This document shows positions 1-11,394 of a stretch of 64,000 nt of DNA, one piece after another. The first letter of the stretch is position 1; each line of letters begins with the position of its first letter. Origin of the DNA: Tilletiopsis washingtonensis. Its lineage: Eukaryota; Basidiomycota; Exobasidiomycetes; Entylomatales. Under the pieces are notes generated by a model. It had not been told where the DNA came from. It was given only the letters and a program-made list of their open reading frames with translations, and searched no databases. The DNA lies in contig NW_020312009.1 of NCBI RefSeq assembly GCF_003144115.1, positions 339,844 through 403,843 on the forward strand, read 5' to 3'. Both the position numbers and the translations under genes were made by a program.

Positions 1-1163
1 CAGGTCCTTGTGCTTGCGCTCCGTCTCGTGCAGTGTGATGCGGTCGCCCTTGAGCTGCGCCTCGATCTCCATGACGCTGTTCTTGAGCTGCACGGGCGAC
101 AGCCGGATGCGGCTCTGCAGCTTCCGCACGTCGGCCGTGACGAGTTGCAGCTGCAGCTGCAGCTCCATCTGAACGCGGTGTCAGCCCGCGTGCGAGCGCT
201 GGAGCAGCGCACAACTCACTTGCCGCTCTGCAAGGTCGCCCTTCTCCGTCTTCAGCAGGTCGTGCTCTTGCATCAGCGTGCCCTGCTCCTTCTTGAGCTC
301 CATCAACCGGTCGCTCAGCACCACGTTCTCCTCCACCAGGCCCTGCATCTTCGGCTTCTCCTCCTCTCGTTGCGCCCTGCGCACAGCGTCAGCGCTTGCA
401 CATTCCGGCAGGAACAGCTCTACTCACTTCTCCTCTGCCAGCCGTGTCCGCAGCGTCTCCACGCTCGCCAGCAGCTCCTCGCGCTGCTGCACCAGCTGCT
501 CTCCCTCAGCGGCCGCATCATCGAACTCTTCGATGCGGTCCTGGCGGAAGCGGTAGAAGTTGACCAGCGCGCTGAGCTGGCGCTTCAGCCGCTTCGACAC
601 CGGCTTCGTCAGGTCGGCCATGACGAAGTCGGTGATGGTGGCGTGCTGCATCATCGCGCGGCTGTGCTCAGACGTCAGCGGTGCGGCAGACGTGTGGTGT
701 TCGGTGATGCTCCACTCACATCTCGCGGAACAGCAGCATGTGGTGCACGCCCTCCTCGTAGATTTCCTGTGGGATTGCATCAGCTCCTATACTAGGTGGA
801 AGAGCATGCCAGCTGCTCCACACCAGCCCTGCGCCCTGCCCTGTCGTGCTCCCCGCTGCGCGCACTCACGCGGTACTCGAGCTGTCCGCAGATGGCATCG
901 CGCTGACGGTCGATCCACTCGAGCGACACGCCGTTGAGCGTCTCGAGGAACACGCCAAACACCTTTGCGACGAACTGCGGCGTGGGGTGCGCAATGTCCT
1001 CGGCGCTCGTGGGCACGCCGAGGTCGCTGATCAGCGCGGCCGCCTCGTGCGGCGCGACGGCGGGAAAGGACTGGAAGTTGTCGGCGGCGGCGGCGCCGGG
1101 GCCCGTGCTGCTGCCGGCGCCGTTCATGCCGGCGCCGGGCCCGATGGAGGAGGAGGGTGCCAT
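1..1163 (-). CDS. NUF2: Kinetochore protein Nuf2, C-terminus cut by window edge
   Basis: Nuf2 is the partner of Ndc80 in the outer-kinetochore complex that binds microtubules. Exons read as 1163-870, 766-720, 661-428, 376-220 and 168-1, and the phases agree at every junction (300 codons visible). After a low-complexity Gly/Ser leader, residues about 30-165 match the Nuf2 calponin-homology head: FPAVAPHEAAALISDLGVP, then TPQFVAKVFGVFLE, and later DLTKPVSKRLKRQLSALVNF, the family's 'D(L)xKPxxKRxxRxLSAxINF' signature. From about residue 185 the protein is an acidic/Gln-rich coiled coil. The last exon carries the conserved IRLSPVQLK block (usual family form 'IVQSPxxLK'). The ATG at 1163 is the first in frame ahead of the head domain. 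The remaining coiled coil lies outside the window. It is divergent from the next gene. Identity rests on motif recognition and is strong. Confidence 0.9.
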
Positions 1164-1618
1164 GGCGGGTGGAGGAGATGGTGGCAGTGCGGCAGGCGGC
1201 GGCGGCGGCGAGAGACGCGTGCATCAACACGCGGCCGACCGCGTCGCGCGCTGCCGCGAGACCAACACACGTGATGGCTCCATCTCGGGCTGCGTGAGCG
1301 ACTCTGCCCTTCTTGCCCGCATTCCCAGCTTGTGTGTTGCGCGCTTCCTGACTGGCGCGCCCGAGCGGCGCCTTATCGCTATCTGCCTCCTCGGAGGTGC
1401 TGCTTCGCGCTTCGGATGCCGCCTTCGTCTTGCGGCAGCGGCAGGGGGCTGGAAGGTCAGCCGTGCAGATGCACGGTGCACATCGGCTGCACCCTGGGTG
1501 CGTCGCTGCGACGAGGCCTCGAGGAAGCCACATCGAGGAGCACCCGGCTCGGCGGCGCCTCCACCGGCGCTTCCCCTCTCGCAGCCACCATCCCCGCCGC
1601 CGCAACACCTCTAGCAGC
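1164..1618. other. Divergent intergenic region, NUF2 / hypothetical gene
   Basis: This 455-base gap separates two divergently transcribed start codons, so it should hold both promoters. The sequence is GC-rich and has no clear TATA box. The right part, near 1555-1615, is C/T-rich as in other promoters of this window. I see no RNA gene or repeat. Confidence 0.5.
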
Positions 1619-2487
1619 ATGTCGGCGCCCGAGCCCGTGTTCCTCTCGCACTTCCTGCGGCTCGCGCTGCCGCCGCTCAAGGCGCACCCCTTTCCGCCCG
1701 AGTTCCAGCAGAAGCTCGAGCCGGCGCCGCCGCTGGCCGCCGACGTGGCGCTGGCGCCGTGGAGCGAGGGCAGCGGCGCCGAGGCGCTCTCCTTCCGCGC
1801 CGCCGTGGCGCGCGACCTCGAGGCGCTGCCCGACGTCGAGGCGTACCAGCACCTGCTGCCGCCGCCGGCGTTCCGCGACGGTGACTTGCCCGAGGCGACG
1901 ATGCTGCCCACCGTGCACTTCTGGGCCATCATCAATGCCTGGCAGCCGATGATGCGCGTCGTGAGTGCCAGCGCGAGGGGCCAGAGAACGCTAGCCGGCT
2001 GACGCGCTCGCAGTACAACCTCGAGGAGGAGATCGGCTTCGGCGGCCACGATGCGTCCGGCAGTGTGCGGGGCCCGCTGCACGTCGGTGACCACCTGCCG
2101 CTGCACGAGGCACAGCGCGTGCCGCGCCAGCTCGTCTTCCGGCGTTCGGCGCCTGAGAAGATCCTGGCGCCCGTCGTCGTCGCTGCGCCCTGGACGCTCT
2201 CGCTGGCGGCGCTGCCGGAGCTGGTGACCAAGCACGCCTCAGCCAAGCAGCTGGAGGCCGCCGCCGCGCAGGAGCCGGCAGCGCGCGCCCTCGCCGACAC
2301 GCTGGCGTACATGCAGTCGACGGGCGCATCCTTTGCGCTGCTCACGACGTACGAGCACTTTGTCTTTCTGCGCAGCGGCGCGCAGGGCGAGGTGCAGGTC
2401 AGCGAGCCCATCGCCGCAGGCGACAAGGACGTCACGGTGTACGCAGCCATGTGGATGTGGGGGCGTGACGTGGCCAAGGCGGCCTGA
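1619..2487 (+). CDS. Hypothetical protein, possible degenerate nuclease-like fold
   Basis: Two exons (1619-1960 and 2014-2487) joined by a 53-nt GTGAGT...CAG intron give 271 residues. No named family is recognised with certainty. The pattern in the second exon, PVVVAAPWTL, then a helical stretch, then TGASFALLTTYEHFVFLR, resembles the C-terminal half of a protein family common in basidiomycetes that has a PD-(D/E)XK-like core (usual form 'VEVKPPW ... YGVLTTYxxTWFLRR'). If so, the Glu and Lys expected in 'ExK' are replaced by Val/Ala, so nuclease activity would not be expected. No signal peptide or membrane segment is visible. The start is the first ATG, placed directly after a C/T-rich leader. 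The gene itself is well supported by the intron and long frame; the functional suggestion is weak inference. Confidence 0.7.
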
Positions 2488-2606
2488 GGTGGCCAGGGAG
2501 GTGGCCAGGGAGGCCCGAGGTGCACCTGGCCGAATGTCACGCTTGCAGCAGCACTCCATACTGCGTGGCCGCGCGCACATAAGACTCTAGTGGCTTACAT
2601 TCGACT

Positions 2607-3897
2607 CTAGAGGTTGCCCCGGCCCTCCTCCTGCAGCGCCTTGCCCACGGCGCGGATCACCTCGGCGTGCACGTCCTTCGGCGCGGCAATGACGCCGCGG
2701 TTGTTCCTGAGCGTGCGGCCCTGGCCAAAGTCAAGGTCACGGCCGCGGCAGTCCGAGACGATGCCGCCGGCCTCGTGCACGAGCAGGTAGCCCGAGGCGT
2801 GGTCCTAGCGTGCTCAGTCAGCGAGCTGAGTGGGCATTGCCTGGCCTCGCGGCGTCTCACCCAGATCTTCTCCTGGTAGCTGCCATCGCCGACCGGCAGG
2901 CGCAGGTACACGTCACCGTCGCCGCGTGCGACGCTGGCGTACTTGGCCTGCGAGTCCATGCGCACCGACGGCGCGCTGATGTTGAGCAGCTCGGCGATGC
3001 GCTTGTTGGTGCCGTGCGACGAGTGGCCCGCCTCGACGCTCTCGCAGAAGGACGCCGTGTTCAGCGAGTCCGCGTTCAGCGCGCGCATCTGGATCGGCTC
3101 CTCCTTGTCCGAGGACATGGGCCGCTGCGAGAGATAGGCGTCAGCGAAGGTATGCCCGCACAGGGCCTTTCGCGCACTCACCTGCCGCGCGCCCTGGCCC
3201 TTGACAGCCACAAAGATGGCGCCGAGGTCCTTGCGGTCCATCGACTGCGCGTCGCCCTCCTTCGGCAGGCCGTCCTTGGGGTCGAGCGGCAGGTTGGGGC
3301 AGCCCATGGCGCCGACCTGCACCTTGCCGTCGACGAGCAGCGCCAGGCACACGGCGTACTGGCCGCCGCGCAGGAAGCCCTTGGTGCCGTCGATGGGGTC
3401 GAGGGCCCACATGCCTGAGGGGCAGTCAGCAGAGCGCAGGTGACGTCTTCTGTGCCTCACTCACGGCCCGTCGCGCCGCCCTCGTGGTTGCCGCGGTCGA
3501 TGGCAGCAAGGATCTTCTCCTCGGACAGCGGCTCGGCGCCCCACTTGTTGGCGCTGTCCTGCGCGGGGCACTCCTGCTCGCTGCCGCTGAGCGCCTCGTT
3601 GGCGAGCTGCACGACCTGCTCGCGCAGTGCGGCGCTCTCGGGCTTGCGCAGCTCTGCGGCATCCTCCTCGCCGACGATCTTGTCGTCGGGAAAGTGTGCG
3701 CCGAGGACGATGTTGACGACGGCCTGCGCCGCGTAGTCGCCGACGGTGACGGGCGAGGCGTCGCTCTTGGTTACCGTGGCGCCGGCAGCCGATGACTTGG
3801 TGACGAGCAGGCGGAAGACGCGTGCGGTGACGGACGAGGCGCGCGCCACCGCCGAGATGGCGACGGCACGCTCGAGGGCGTAGGGAGCGGAGGACAT
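2607..3897 (-). CDS. MET22: 3'(2'),5'-bisphosphate nucleotidase (Met22/Hal2)
   Basis: This enzyme hydrolyses 3'-phosphoadenosine 5'-phosphate to AMP during sulfate assimilation. In yeast it is the Li+/Na+-sensitive target behind salt tolerance. Exons 3897-3465, 3414-3182, 3124-2861 and 2804-2607 give 375 residues (yeast Hal2 is 357). Metal-binding signatures of the inositol-monophosphatase fold are intact: KIVGEEDAAEL (about residue 70), DPIDGTKGF (D150, I152-D153) and HEAGGIVSDCRGRDLDFGQG near the C-terminus. GRMWALDPIDG is created exactly across the first splice junction, which supports the exon call. The ATG at 3897 matches the usual cytosolic start, but an in-frame ATG at 3957 would add a 20-residue Arg/Ala/Leu-rich leader (see findings). 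It is divergent from the RS-rich gene, 291 bases away. Confidence 0.93.
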
Positions 3898-4188
3898 GCT
3901 GCGGGCGGCGAGCGGGCGGCGGAGATGTGCGAGAGCGGAGCGGGCAGCCAGGAGCATGCAAGGGTTGAGTGAGATACAGTCGTAGCAGAAAGATGCAGGA
4001 GCAGTCGGGTGTGCTAGGGCTGAGCAAGGGAGGCAAGATGGAGGACGGGAAGGAAGGAGCAGCGAGGTCGAGTGCTCCGTGCGGCCCGCCTGCAGAATAG
4101 CCGCGGGCCAACTCGCGCGAGCCGCGGCGTGGGCATGGCGTGCTCGCCGCGCTGCTCCTTGCCTCCTCTCCACATCCATCCGGCCAGC

Positions 4189-5620
4189 ATGTCGGCACCT
4201 ACTTCACCACACGACTCGCGCAGCGGCGACGCACAAGCTGCTGCCTCTTCGAGCCATCGCGACGAGCGCCGCAGCGACCGGCGCGACGACGGCGAGCGCC
4301 GCGACAGAGACGAGCGCGGCCACAGCTCGCGGCACCGCGCCGACCGCCAGCGCTCCGAGCGGCGCCGTGATGACCGCGACCGCGAGCGCTCAGACAGACA
4401 TCGAGACGACCGCCAGCGCTCGGACCGGCGGCACGACGAGCCTGACCGCCGCTCGGACCGCGACCGCAGAGACAGAGACCGCGGTAGCGAGCGGGAGGAG
4501 CGATCGTCGCGGCGCGAGCGCAGCCGTAGCCGCAGCCCGCAGCGCTCGCGGCGGCGCAGTCGCAGTCGATCGGCGAGCAGCGACAGCGGCAGCAGCAGTA
4601 GCGACAGCGAGGACGAGGAGGCGCGCAGACGTCGGCGGCGCAAGGAGAAGGAGCGCCGTCGGGAGAAGGAGGGCAGCAGCAGGCATCGCGAGAGTCGCGA
4701 GGAGCGCAAGCGGCGCAAGAAGGAGAAGGTGAGTACTGCAGGCTAGGTGAAAGCCAGGCAGAGGTAGCGACGAGCACCTGTCATGAAAGCACGCATCTGA
4801 CGCCTCGCACGCAGAGACTCGCTAAAGCGTCCAAGGGCGCCATCCTCGAGTACGGCAAGCACGGCATCATCTCCGAGTCCGAGTGAGCCGGAGGTGTGCT
4901 GTTGCAGGAATTCAAGCTCGGACTGACGTTGTTTGTCCCTCTCTCAGCGTCACATCGCGCTTGACGGCCGAGTTCCGCCAGTGGCTCGTAGAGGAGAGGC
5001 ACATCAATCCGTGCGTGTCTGTGTGCTGCCGCGCAGAGATCGAGCTTGAGCTCACTCTGTCATTGCAGCGAGACGATCCCGAAGCAGGCCGAGCGCAAGG
5101 AGATGAGCCGCTTCATCGAGGACTACAATACGGCGACGCTGCCGCTGGACAAGTACTACGACCTCGAGGTGCGCGTGCAGCGCCTCGTACATCGCGTGGC
5201 AAGCTGACGTCCTCCTCTCTGCAAGGCGCACGAGCGACGCATGGCCATGATTCGCGCCGGCGAGACGCTGCCCGTCGAGGGTGCGTACGATCCAGCTGCC
5301 GACGAGGCGGCCGCGACGGCGGCATATCGTGCGCGGCGTCGCGACGCGGAGTCGAAGCTGGCGGGCAATGAGACATGGCAGAGCCGCGAGCAGCTCGAGG
5401 AGGTGAGTGAAGACTGCGCTTGGCTCTGAGATACGGCACTGATGCTCTCTCCGCTTCGCAGCTGCGCCGCATCCAGGCAGAGCGCATCGAGGTCGGCAAG
5501 ATGAAGCAGCTGTGCGTGAAGCGCGGCGCAGCATGCGAGCCTGTGCTGACTCCACCCTCTTGCAGTGGCATGCAGACGTCGTCCAAGATGGGCGTGCGCA
5601 TGGACTCGAAGTTCCAGTAG
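4189..5620 (+). CDS. RS/RD-rich protein with conserved 'EYGKxGII' C-terminal region
   Basis: Seven exons (4189-4728, 4815-4882, 4948-5010, 5069-5168, 5226-5402, 5462-5511, 5566-5620) give 350 residues. Residues 1-180 are almost entirely Arg/Asp/Ser/Glu, including RSRSPQRSRRRSRSRS, as in nuclear SR-like proteins. The rest is compact: KGAILEYGKHGIISE, then EFRQWLVEERHINPETIPK, then MSRFIEDYNTATLPLDKYYDLE and a short tail ending GVRMDSKFQ. This ordered set looks like a conserved eukaryotic module found in basic, RS-rich nuclear proteins, but I cannot attach a family name with confidence. A role in RNA processing is inference from composition only. Three of its six introns use GTGCG-type donors. 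The donor of the last intron (5512) could alternatively sit three bases downstream, at 5515. Confidence 0.82.
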
Positions 5621-6552
5621 CACCGCGAGCTCTGACGATCCCGGCACTAGCAATGTAACTGCTCTCGACGCCCCGTGCGAGGAGCAGGACTGCATCTGCG
5701 CATGCTGAAGAAGAGGGTGCCGCACCTCATGCGCCCCGATCAGCGCCCGGCACCGCAGATCCGCCGGCGGCCCCAGCGCCCATCAGCCGCCCTTCGGTCG
5801 ATGATGGGCGCCGGCAAGCCGCGAGATGAAGCCGCGGCTGCGTCTTGTGCTCCATCTCTACCTTTTGCGCTCTGATGCGGCTGCCTGTCAGTGTGTGCCG
5901 CGCCCTTCGCTGATCTCGGTGCCGACACGAGCTCTTTTTGGCCGCGCAGCATGATCGACGATCTGCAGCATGCAGCCTGCGCGCCCGACGCACGCCGCCC
6001 GGCAACGGTCCGCTCGGCTCATGGCTCGGAGGCTGCGGACACACCATGTGCTGCTGCCAGATGCCCATCACGGACGCAGCTTGTTGAGCACGTGGGAGAC
6101 AGCAGGAACCCCTTCGTTTGAGTGAGCGGCAGAGTGCGGCAATTTGGGACGATCTGCGGAGGCCGAGAGGAGGCGTGCCGGGCGAGGCAGCCGCCGACTC
6201 TCGGCGTGCGGCAGGCGGGCGGACGTCATGCGGCGTGATGCTTGTCTCGCGCTCCGGGCACGGCGCCTCTCGCTGCTCCACCCACGCCGCCGGCGCCAAG
6301 GCCGCATGCGCACCTTCGCTCCACACCTCTCGCTCTCCCAAACTCCATCCGCATCCACGCCGCGCGAGAATCATCCTCGCCTCTGGTCCAGCGATCTTGT
6401 TCCTGCACGCCTGTGCTGGCTCCACCGAGGCGCCTCCCGCCGCGCGCAGCTGGGCAACTCGCACCTCGCGCTCCCGACTTCCCGCCGCAGCGCCTCGCCT
6501 CGTCCGCTCGCCGCCCATGTCCGTCTAGACAATCCGCACTCCTGCTGCCGCC
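5621..6552. other. Intergenic region upstream of the 5-phosphatase gene
   Basis: This 932-base tandem gap has no convincing exon: no frame is favoured and consensus donors are absent. Short candidate frames on both strands have random-looking composition. The last 250 bases become pyrimidine-rich on the + strand towards the ATG at 6553, as at other promoters here. Nothing else is seen. Confidence 0.5.
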
Positions 6553-9500
6553 ATGTCTGCGCCGCCGCCGGCTGCGCCCGCTCCCGCCGTGCGTGCCAGC
6601 TCGCACTCGGCGCGCGATGAGGCATCCACGCCTTCGGCCTCGTCGCCGCCGCAGCGCCGGCGCATGCGCGACTTCTTCCGCCGCTCCGTCAGCGGCCGCC
6701 CGGGCATGACGAGCAGCATGTCGCGCGACACGCTGCACTCGCCGCACGACGCCGCTGCGCTGCCCGAGGCACCGTCGACGCAGCCGCAGGACATGGCCGC
6801 CGCCGGCCTGGCGTACCAGCCGCGCATCAAGCCGGCGCCGGCCGCAGTCGCCGCAGCCGAGGCGGCCGCCGCGTCTGCGCCAGTGCAGGACGCTGCCTCG
6901 CCGCCGCCATCCGAACAGCCGGTCGCCACAGTGGGCCTGCACGCGCGGCGCGCCTCTGCGGCTGGCTTGCAGGTGCAGACGGCTCTGCGGCCCGATATTC
7001 AGCCACTCGAGCTCTCCCGCGACGAGACGCCCACGCCGCTGCCTCTCGAGCAGCGCCAGGCTCGCGCCGAACCCTCGCACTCGTCGCGGCTGGGGCATCG
7101 CGGCATGCGTCAGCGCCTGGCCGACTCGCTTGGCGAGCCGTCGTCGCGGCCGCCGCGCACGCCGCACCCGAAGGCGGCGTCGGACAAGAGCATCGCGCTT
7201 GCAGCAGCTGCTGCGGCGCTTCCCGGCGCACAGCCCGTCGTCCCCTCCTTCCACCCTGCCGCACCAGCCTCCGTGCGCGCGCCGCTCGAGGCGCAGCCGC
7301 TCACCTCGCCTCTGGCCGAGATTGTGCCGGGCAGCGAGCAGACGGCGCCCGGCGGCGCCACAGCAACGACGATCAAGCTGCAGCGCCCGCAGATCAAGGT
7401 GCGCTGCATCACTTGGAATCATGGCGCCAGCCTGCCGAAGGGCGATCTGGAGGTGCTCCTCGGACGCGTCGGCGAGTACGTGCCGCCACAGGCGGGCTGG
7501 GACGTGAGTGACGACGAGGAGGAGGACGCAGAGTCGCCGGCCGAGGGCTCCGAGGCGCAGAAGGCACGCCGGTCAAAGGGCAAGGGCGTGGCAGGCCAGG
7601 AGCGCACGCCGCGCCGCGACCGTATCCCGCCGCTTGTCGCCGACGACGCGCATCCGTACCACGTCATCGTCATCGCCGGGCAGGAGTGTCCGTGGGGCGA
7701 CGGTAAGCGTCTGGCCACGGGCGTGGCGCTTGCGGGCGAGCTGGGCGATCTGGCGCGCACCAAGACGCGCAAGGAGGCCGAGGCTGCTAAGAAAGAGGGC
7801 GGCAAGGACAAGGAGAAGGACGACAAGAAGGAGAAGAAGGAAGAGGGCAAGGCCGGTGACAGCCAGTCGGCGCCCGTGTCGAATATCGAGGTGCGCGCGC
7901 GCGACCACGCAGCCGCCGAGATGGGCGTCAAGTCTCCCGGCGCCGCAATCGCCGCCGCCAACGAGTTCCCCTTCTCGCCGGTTGAGGCGATACGGGGCGG
8001 CGGCGTGCCGCAGACGCCGGGCGGCGGAGCGGCGGGCTTCCCGCTGATCGGCGCGCTGGGCATGGGCAAGGAGGGCTGGAGCGCCATGTGCGATGCGTGG
8101 CTCTGCAAGGGCCCCATCGCGCAGCTCTCCGCTGTCAAGGACGCGCGCGGGCCTGTGGCCACGCCGCTGCTTAGCGAGGCGCCGTCGCCCGCTGCGACGC
8201 CTGAGCTGGGCACTACGCCCGACGCTTCACGCGCGGCCAGCCCGACGCCTGGCGCGCTGCGTCTCGACGTGCCGAAGCTCAAGCTGCGGACGGACGCGCT
8301 GCTGTCGCCCACCAAGAAGGCCGACACGGCACCGCACACGCCGACCTCGGCGCAGGCCATCGGCCCCGCTGATATGTCGCCGAGCAAGCGAGCGGCGATG
8401 GCGGCTCGCCGGGATGCTCTGGCCGTGCCGAAGGCAGCGCCAGCGCTGCGGCGCAGCGTCAGCGCCACACGCGTCGACCAGGCGGCCGGGAGCGATCCCT
8501 CGGTGCAGGCGCCCGGCGAGTTCGGCCAGATACGCAAGGCAGCGCCGCCCAGCAGCGATGCGGAAGACGAGTCGCCCGAGATCCCGAACCAGCACCGCCA
8601 TCGACACCTGCTGCCCTACCTCGGCCACCACCACGACGGCACGCCGCGCGAGCTGGGTCCGTACGAGCTCGTGATGAAGGAGCGCTGCATGGGCATCTAC
8701 CAGGCGATATATGTCTTTAGGGGTGCCCTCGACCGGGTGCGCGGCGCGTCGCGCGGGCACGTCAAGAGCGGCCTGCTCGGCGGCCGTGTCGGCAACAAGG
8801 GCGCTGTTGGCATCAGCCTGAAGCTCGGCATGACGCGCCTGCTCTTCGTCAATGCGCACCTGGCTGCGCACGAAGGCCGTGTCGCTGAACGCATCGCCAA
8901 TGTCGAGAAGATCAAGAAGGAGCTGCAGGTCGACACGTTCCTGCCCGAGGGCGATCCGCGGCGCAACTACCAGGACGTGACGGCCGCCTTCGACCACTGC
9001 TTCTGGATGGGCGACCTGAACTGTGAGTGCAGACGTGTGGTGGGTGTCCAGCAGGCCTTGACGTCTCTTGTGCAGTCCGCGTCGACATCACGCGCCGCCA
9101 CGCCGACTGGCTGCTCATGCAGAAGCGCTACGACCAGGCGCTCGAGTTCGACCAGCTGCGCAAGGTCATGCGCGAGACCGACACGTTCAAGGGGTTTGCT
9201 GAAGCGCCGATCACCTTCCTGCCAACTTTCAAGTACGACGTGCTCAAGACGCTCAAGTCCAAAAGCGGCGAGCCGCGCCGGCGACTGACGGTGCGGCAGC
9301 GCGTGCTGCATCGCCGAGAGAGCAGCGCCAAGGCGGCTGACGTGGTAATTGACGAGCCCATCGCGCTCGGCATCACGAGCGAGGCAGTAGAGGATACGGA
9401 ACGACGCAACTCGACCATCAGCGGCGGCAGCAGTTCGCAGGCACATCTGCAAGTGCAGGTCAGGCGCGACGGAGCACCTGCGCTGCTGCAGCATGAGTCC

Positions 9501-11394
9501 GACGTGAGCTCGGCGTCTTCCATCTGCGAGTCTTCACACTTTAGCCAGCTGCCGGACTCGGGCGGCAGCGCGCTCAGTCTCGCAGCCCTGCGCCGGCAGT
9601 CTGTCGCGACGGATGCGGAGCTGGATGAGCTCCTCACCAACACGACTGCCGCAGAAGGGCAGCTGCTCTCGCACGGCACGGCCATCAAAGCCAAGAAGCG
9701 GCTCAAGGATATCGTGCACGCAGTCACCGGACACCGCGACGAGAGCAGCAGTAAGACGCCGCCTGAGCCGCGCCGCAATGACTCCAAGGGCAGCTCCGTC
9801 AGCAGCGCAGGTCCAGCCACGCCACTCGACATGCCTGCAGAGTCGCGCGAGCTGGGCGCGGGCATGCGGCCGAGCTCCTCCGCTGGCTCTGTGCGCACCG
9901 CTGCGCAGCTCTACGAGGGAGACATGACGGACTCGCGCCTCTCTTCGTCCTCGCTAGACGAGGATGTCTATCCGGAGCGCTTCGTCAAATCGGCCGAGAC
10001 TGCATCATTGGCCGGCTCGATCATTGTCTCGCCCACGTCGACCTCGGGCTCGACCTCTGACCACACGCGCAAGCACTCGCTGCGTCGCCGGCGAAAGCTG
10101 GGCCGCCGTCGCTCGCCCGACGCAGCCGCTGCCACGGCGGGCACGACGAACGGCGCCGAGGATGCGCCAGTGGAAGAGCAGCAGTACGACACGTCTGCCA
10201 AGCAGCGCGTGCCGTCGTGGTGCGACCGTGTGCTGTGGCGCAGCAACGTGAAGCCCGAGGAGACGAAGAACCGCATGGAGCCGAAGCCCTCGCGCGTCGG
10301 CACTGTGCTCTCGAACGTGACACAGCAGCTGCGTTCGTCGACTTTCCGCCGAGACGAGCCAACGAGCTCAGCGGCAGGTCCGACCGTCACCTTCGCGCCC
10401 ACGCCGCGCGTCCCGATGCGCCAGCCCTCGTACACGACGGGCCAGCCTCTGCAGAGCTCGCCACTGGGATCGCCATCCAGCGAGACCAAGGCCATCGACG
10501 TCACGCCGACGGCCACATCCGCCACTGCGTCGCGCCCGCACCGGCTGCGTTGGTTCGTTGGACGCCACAGCAAGATGCCGCGCACGCGCACCTTCGACGG
10601 CAGCGAAAGCAAGACGGGCATGACGACGGTGCGCGACATCGGCATGCTCCACCGTGCCAGCAGCGCCGTGGACCTGCCGTCGCACATGCGCGGGCCAGAC
10701 AGCGGCGGCGCCAGCATCGATGGCATCAGCCGGCGCCCATCGCTGCCGCGGCGCAGATCGTCGCTCTCGCGGCGCTTGTCAGGGGCGTCTCGCAGCGGCG
10801 AGCGCACTGGCTCGCCGCGCTCTGCCTCGGCATCGATGGTGCCGGGCATTGCCAGTGCTCGCGCACAGAGCTCTCGCTCCTCTAGCCCTGCCGCTGCTGG
10901 GACTGCGAGTCCGCCGCGCATGTCCTTCCATCGCAGCTCGTCGGGCGACGGGCCAAGAGAGGTCGCTGCCGCTGCAGCTGCGCCTGCTCCCGCCGGCGGC
11001 GTCTCGTCTTTGCTCGCGAATGTAGGCTCAGGACGCCGAACGTCGTGGTGGGCCGATCGGCTGGTCGCGCACCTGCCCGCGTTCCTGGCGCCTTCGAGCT
11101 TCTCGCCCTTCTCGCTCTCGCCGCGGCCGCAAGAGCCGGCCGAGCCTGTGCCGGAGCTGGTGGGACCCAAGCGCGGCGAGATCCAGTGCCTGCTGTACAA
11201 GACGCTCGACGACCGGTGCGTGCTCGCTCTCGACCCATGTCTGGCGCGTTGCTGACCACGACCGAACACAGGGAGATGCGCCTGCTAGAGGGCCGCTCTG
11301 ATCATCGACCTGTGAGTCGATTCGCGGTTGAGCAAGCTACTCTTCCGCTGACACAGTCTCCTAGGTCATCTGGGTCGGCACCGTCGGCATCTAG
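6553..11394 (+). CDS. Inositol polyphosphate 5-phosphatase with very large inserts
   Basis: Exons 6553-9022, 9076-11215, 11272-11311 and 11365-11394 give 1,559 residues. The enzyme class removes the 5-phosphate of phosphoinositides such as PI(4,5)P2, usually at membranes. Catalytic-domain blocks appear in the right order but far apart: VRCITWNHGA (about 283), VIVIAGQECPWG (about 370), YELVMKERCMGIYQ (about 705), GGRVGNKGAV and NAHLAAHEG (740-775), CFWMGDLNFRV (about 817-826, spanning intron 1), RVPSWCDRVLW (1201-1211) and SDHRP (1546-1550, made by a 40-nt exon). All expected catalytic motifs are present, so activity is plausible. Residues 1-280 and the inserts are Ser/Pro/Ala/Thr-rich and probably disordered. 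One Lys/Glu-rich insert lies near residues 410-435. I see no SAC domain, so it is not a full synaptojanin. Confidence 0.9.

Noticed and set aside
6553-11394. Full synaptojanin with a SAC domain
   Set aside because: No SAC CX5R-type catalytic region is visible in the N-terminal 280 residues, which are low-complexity.
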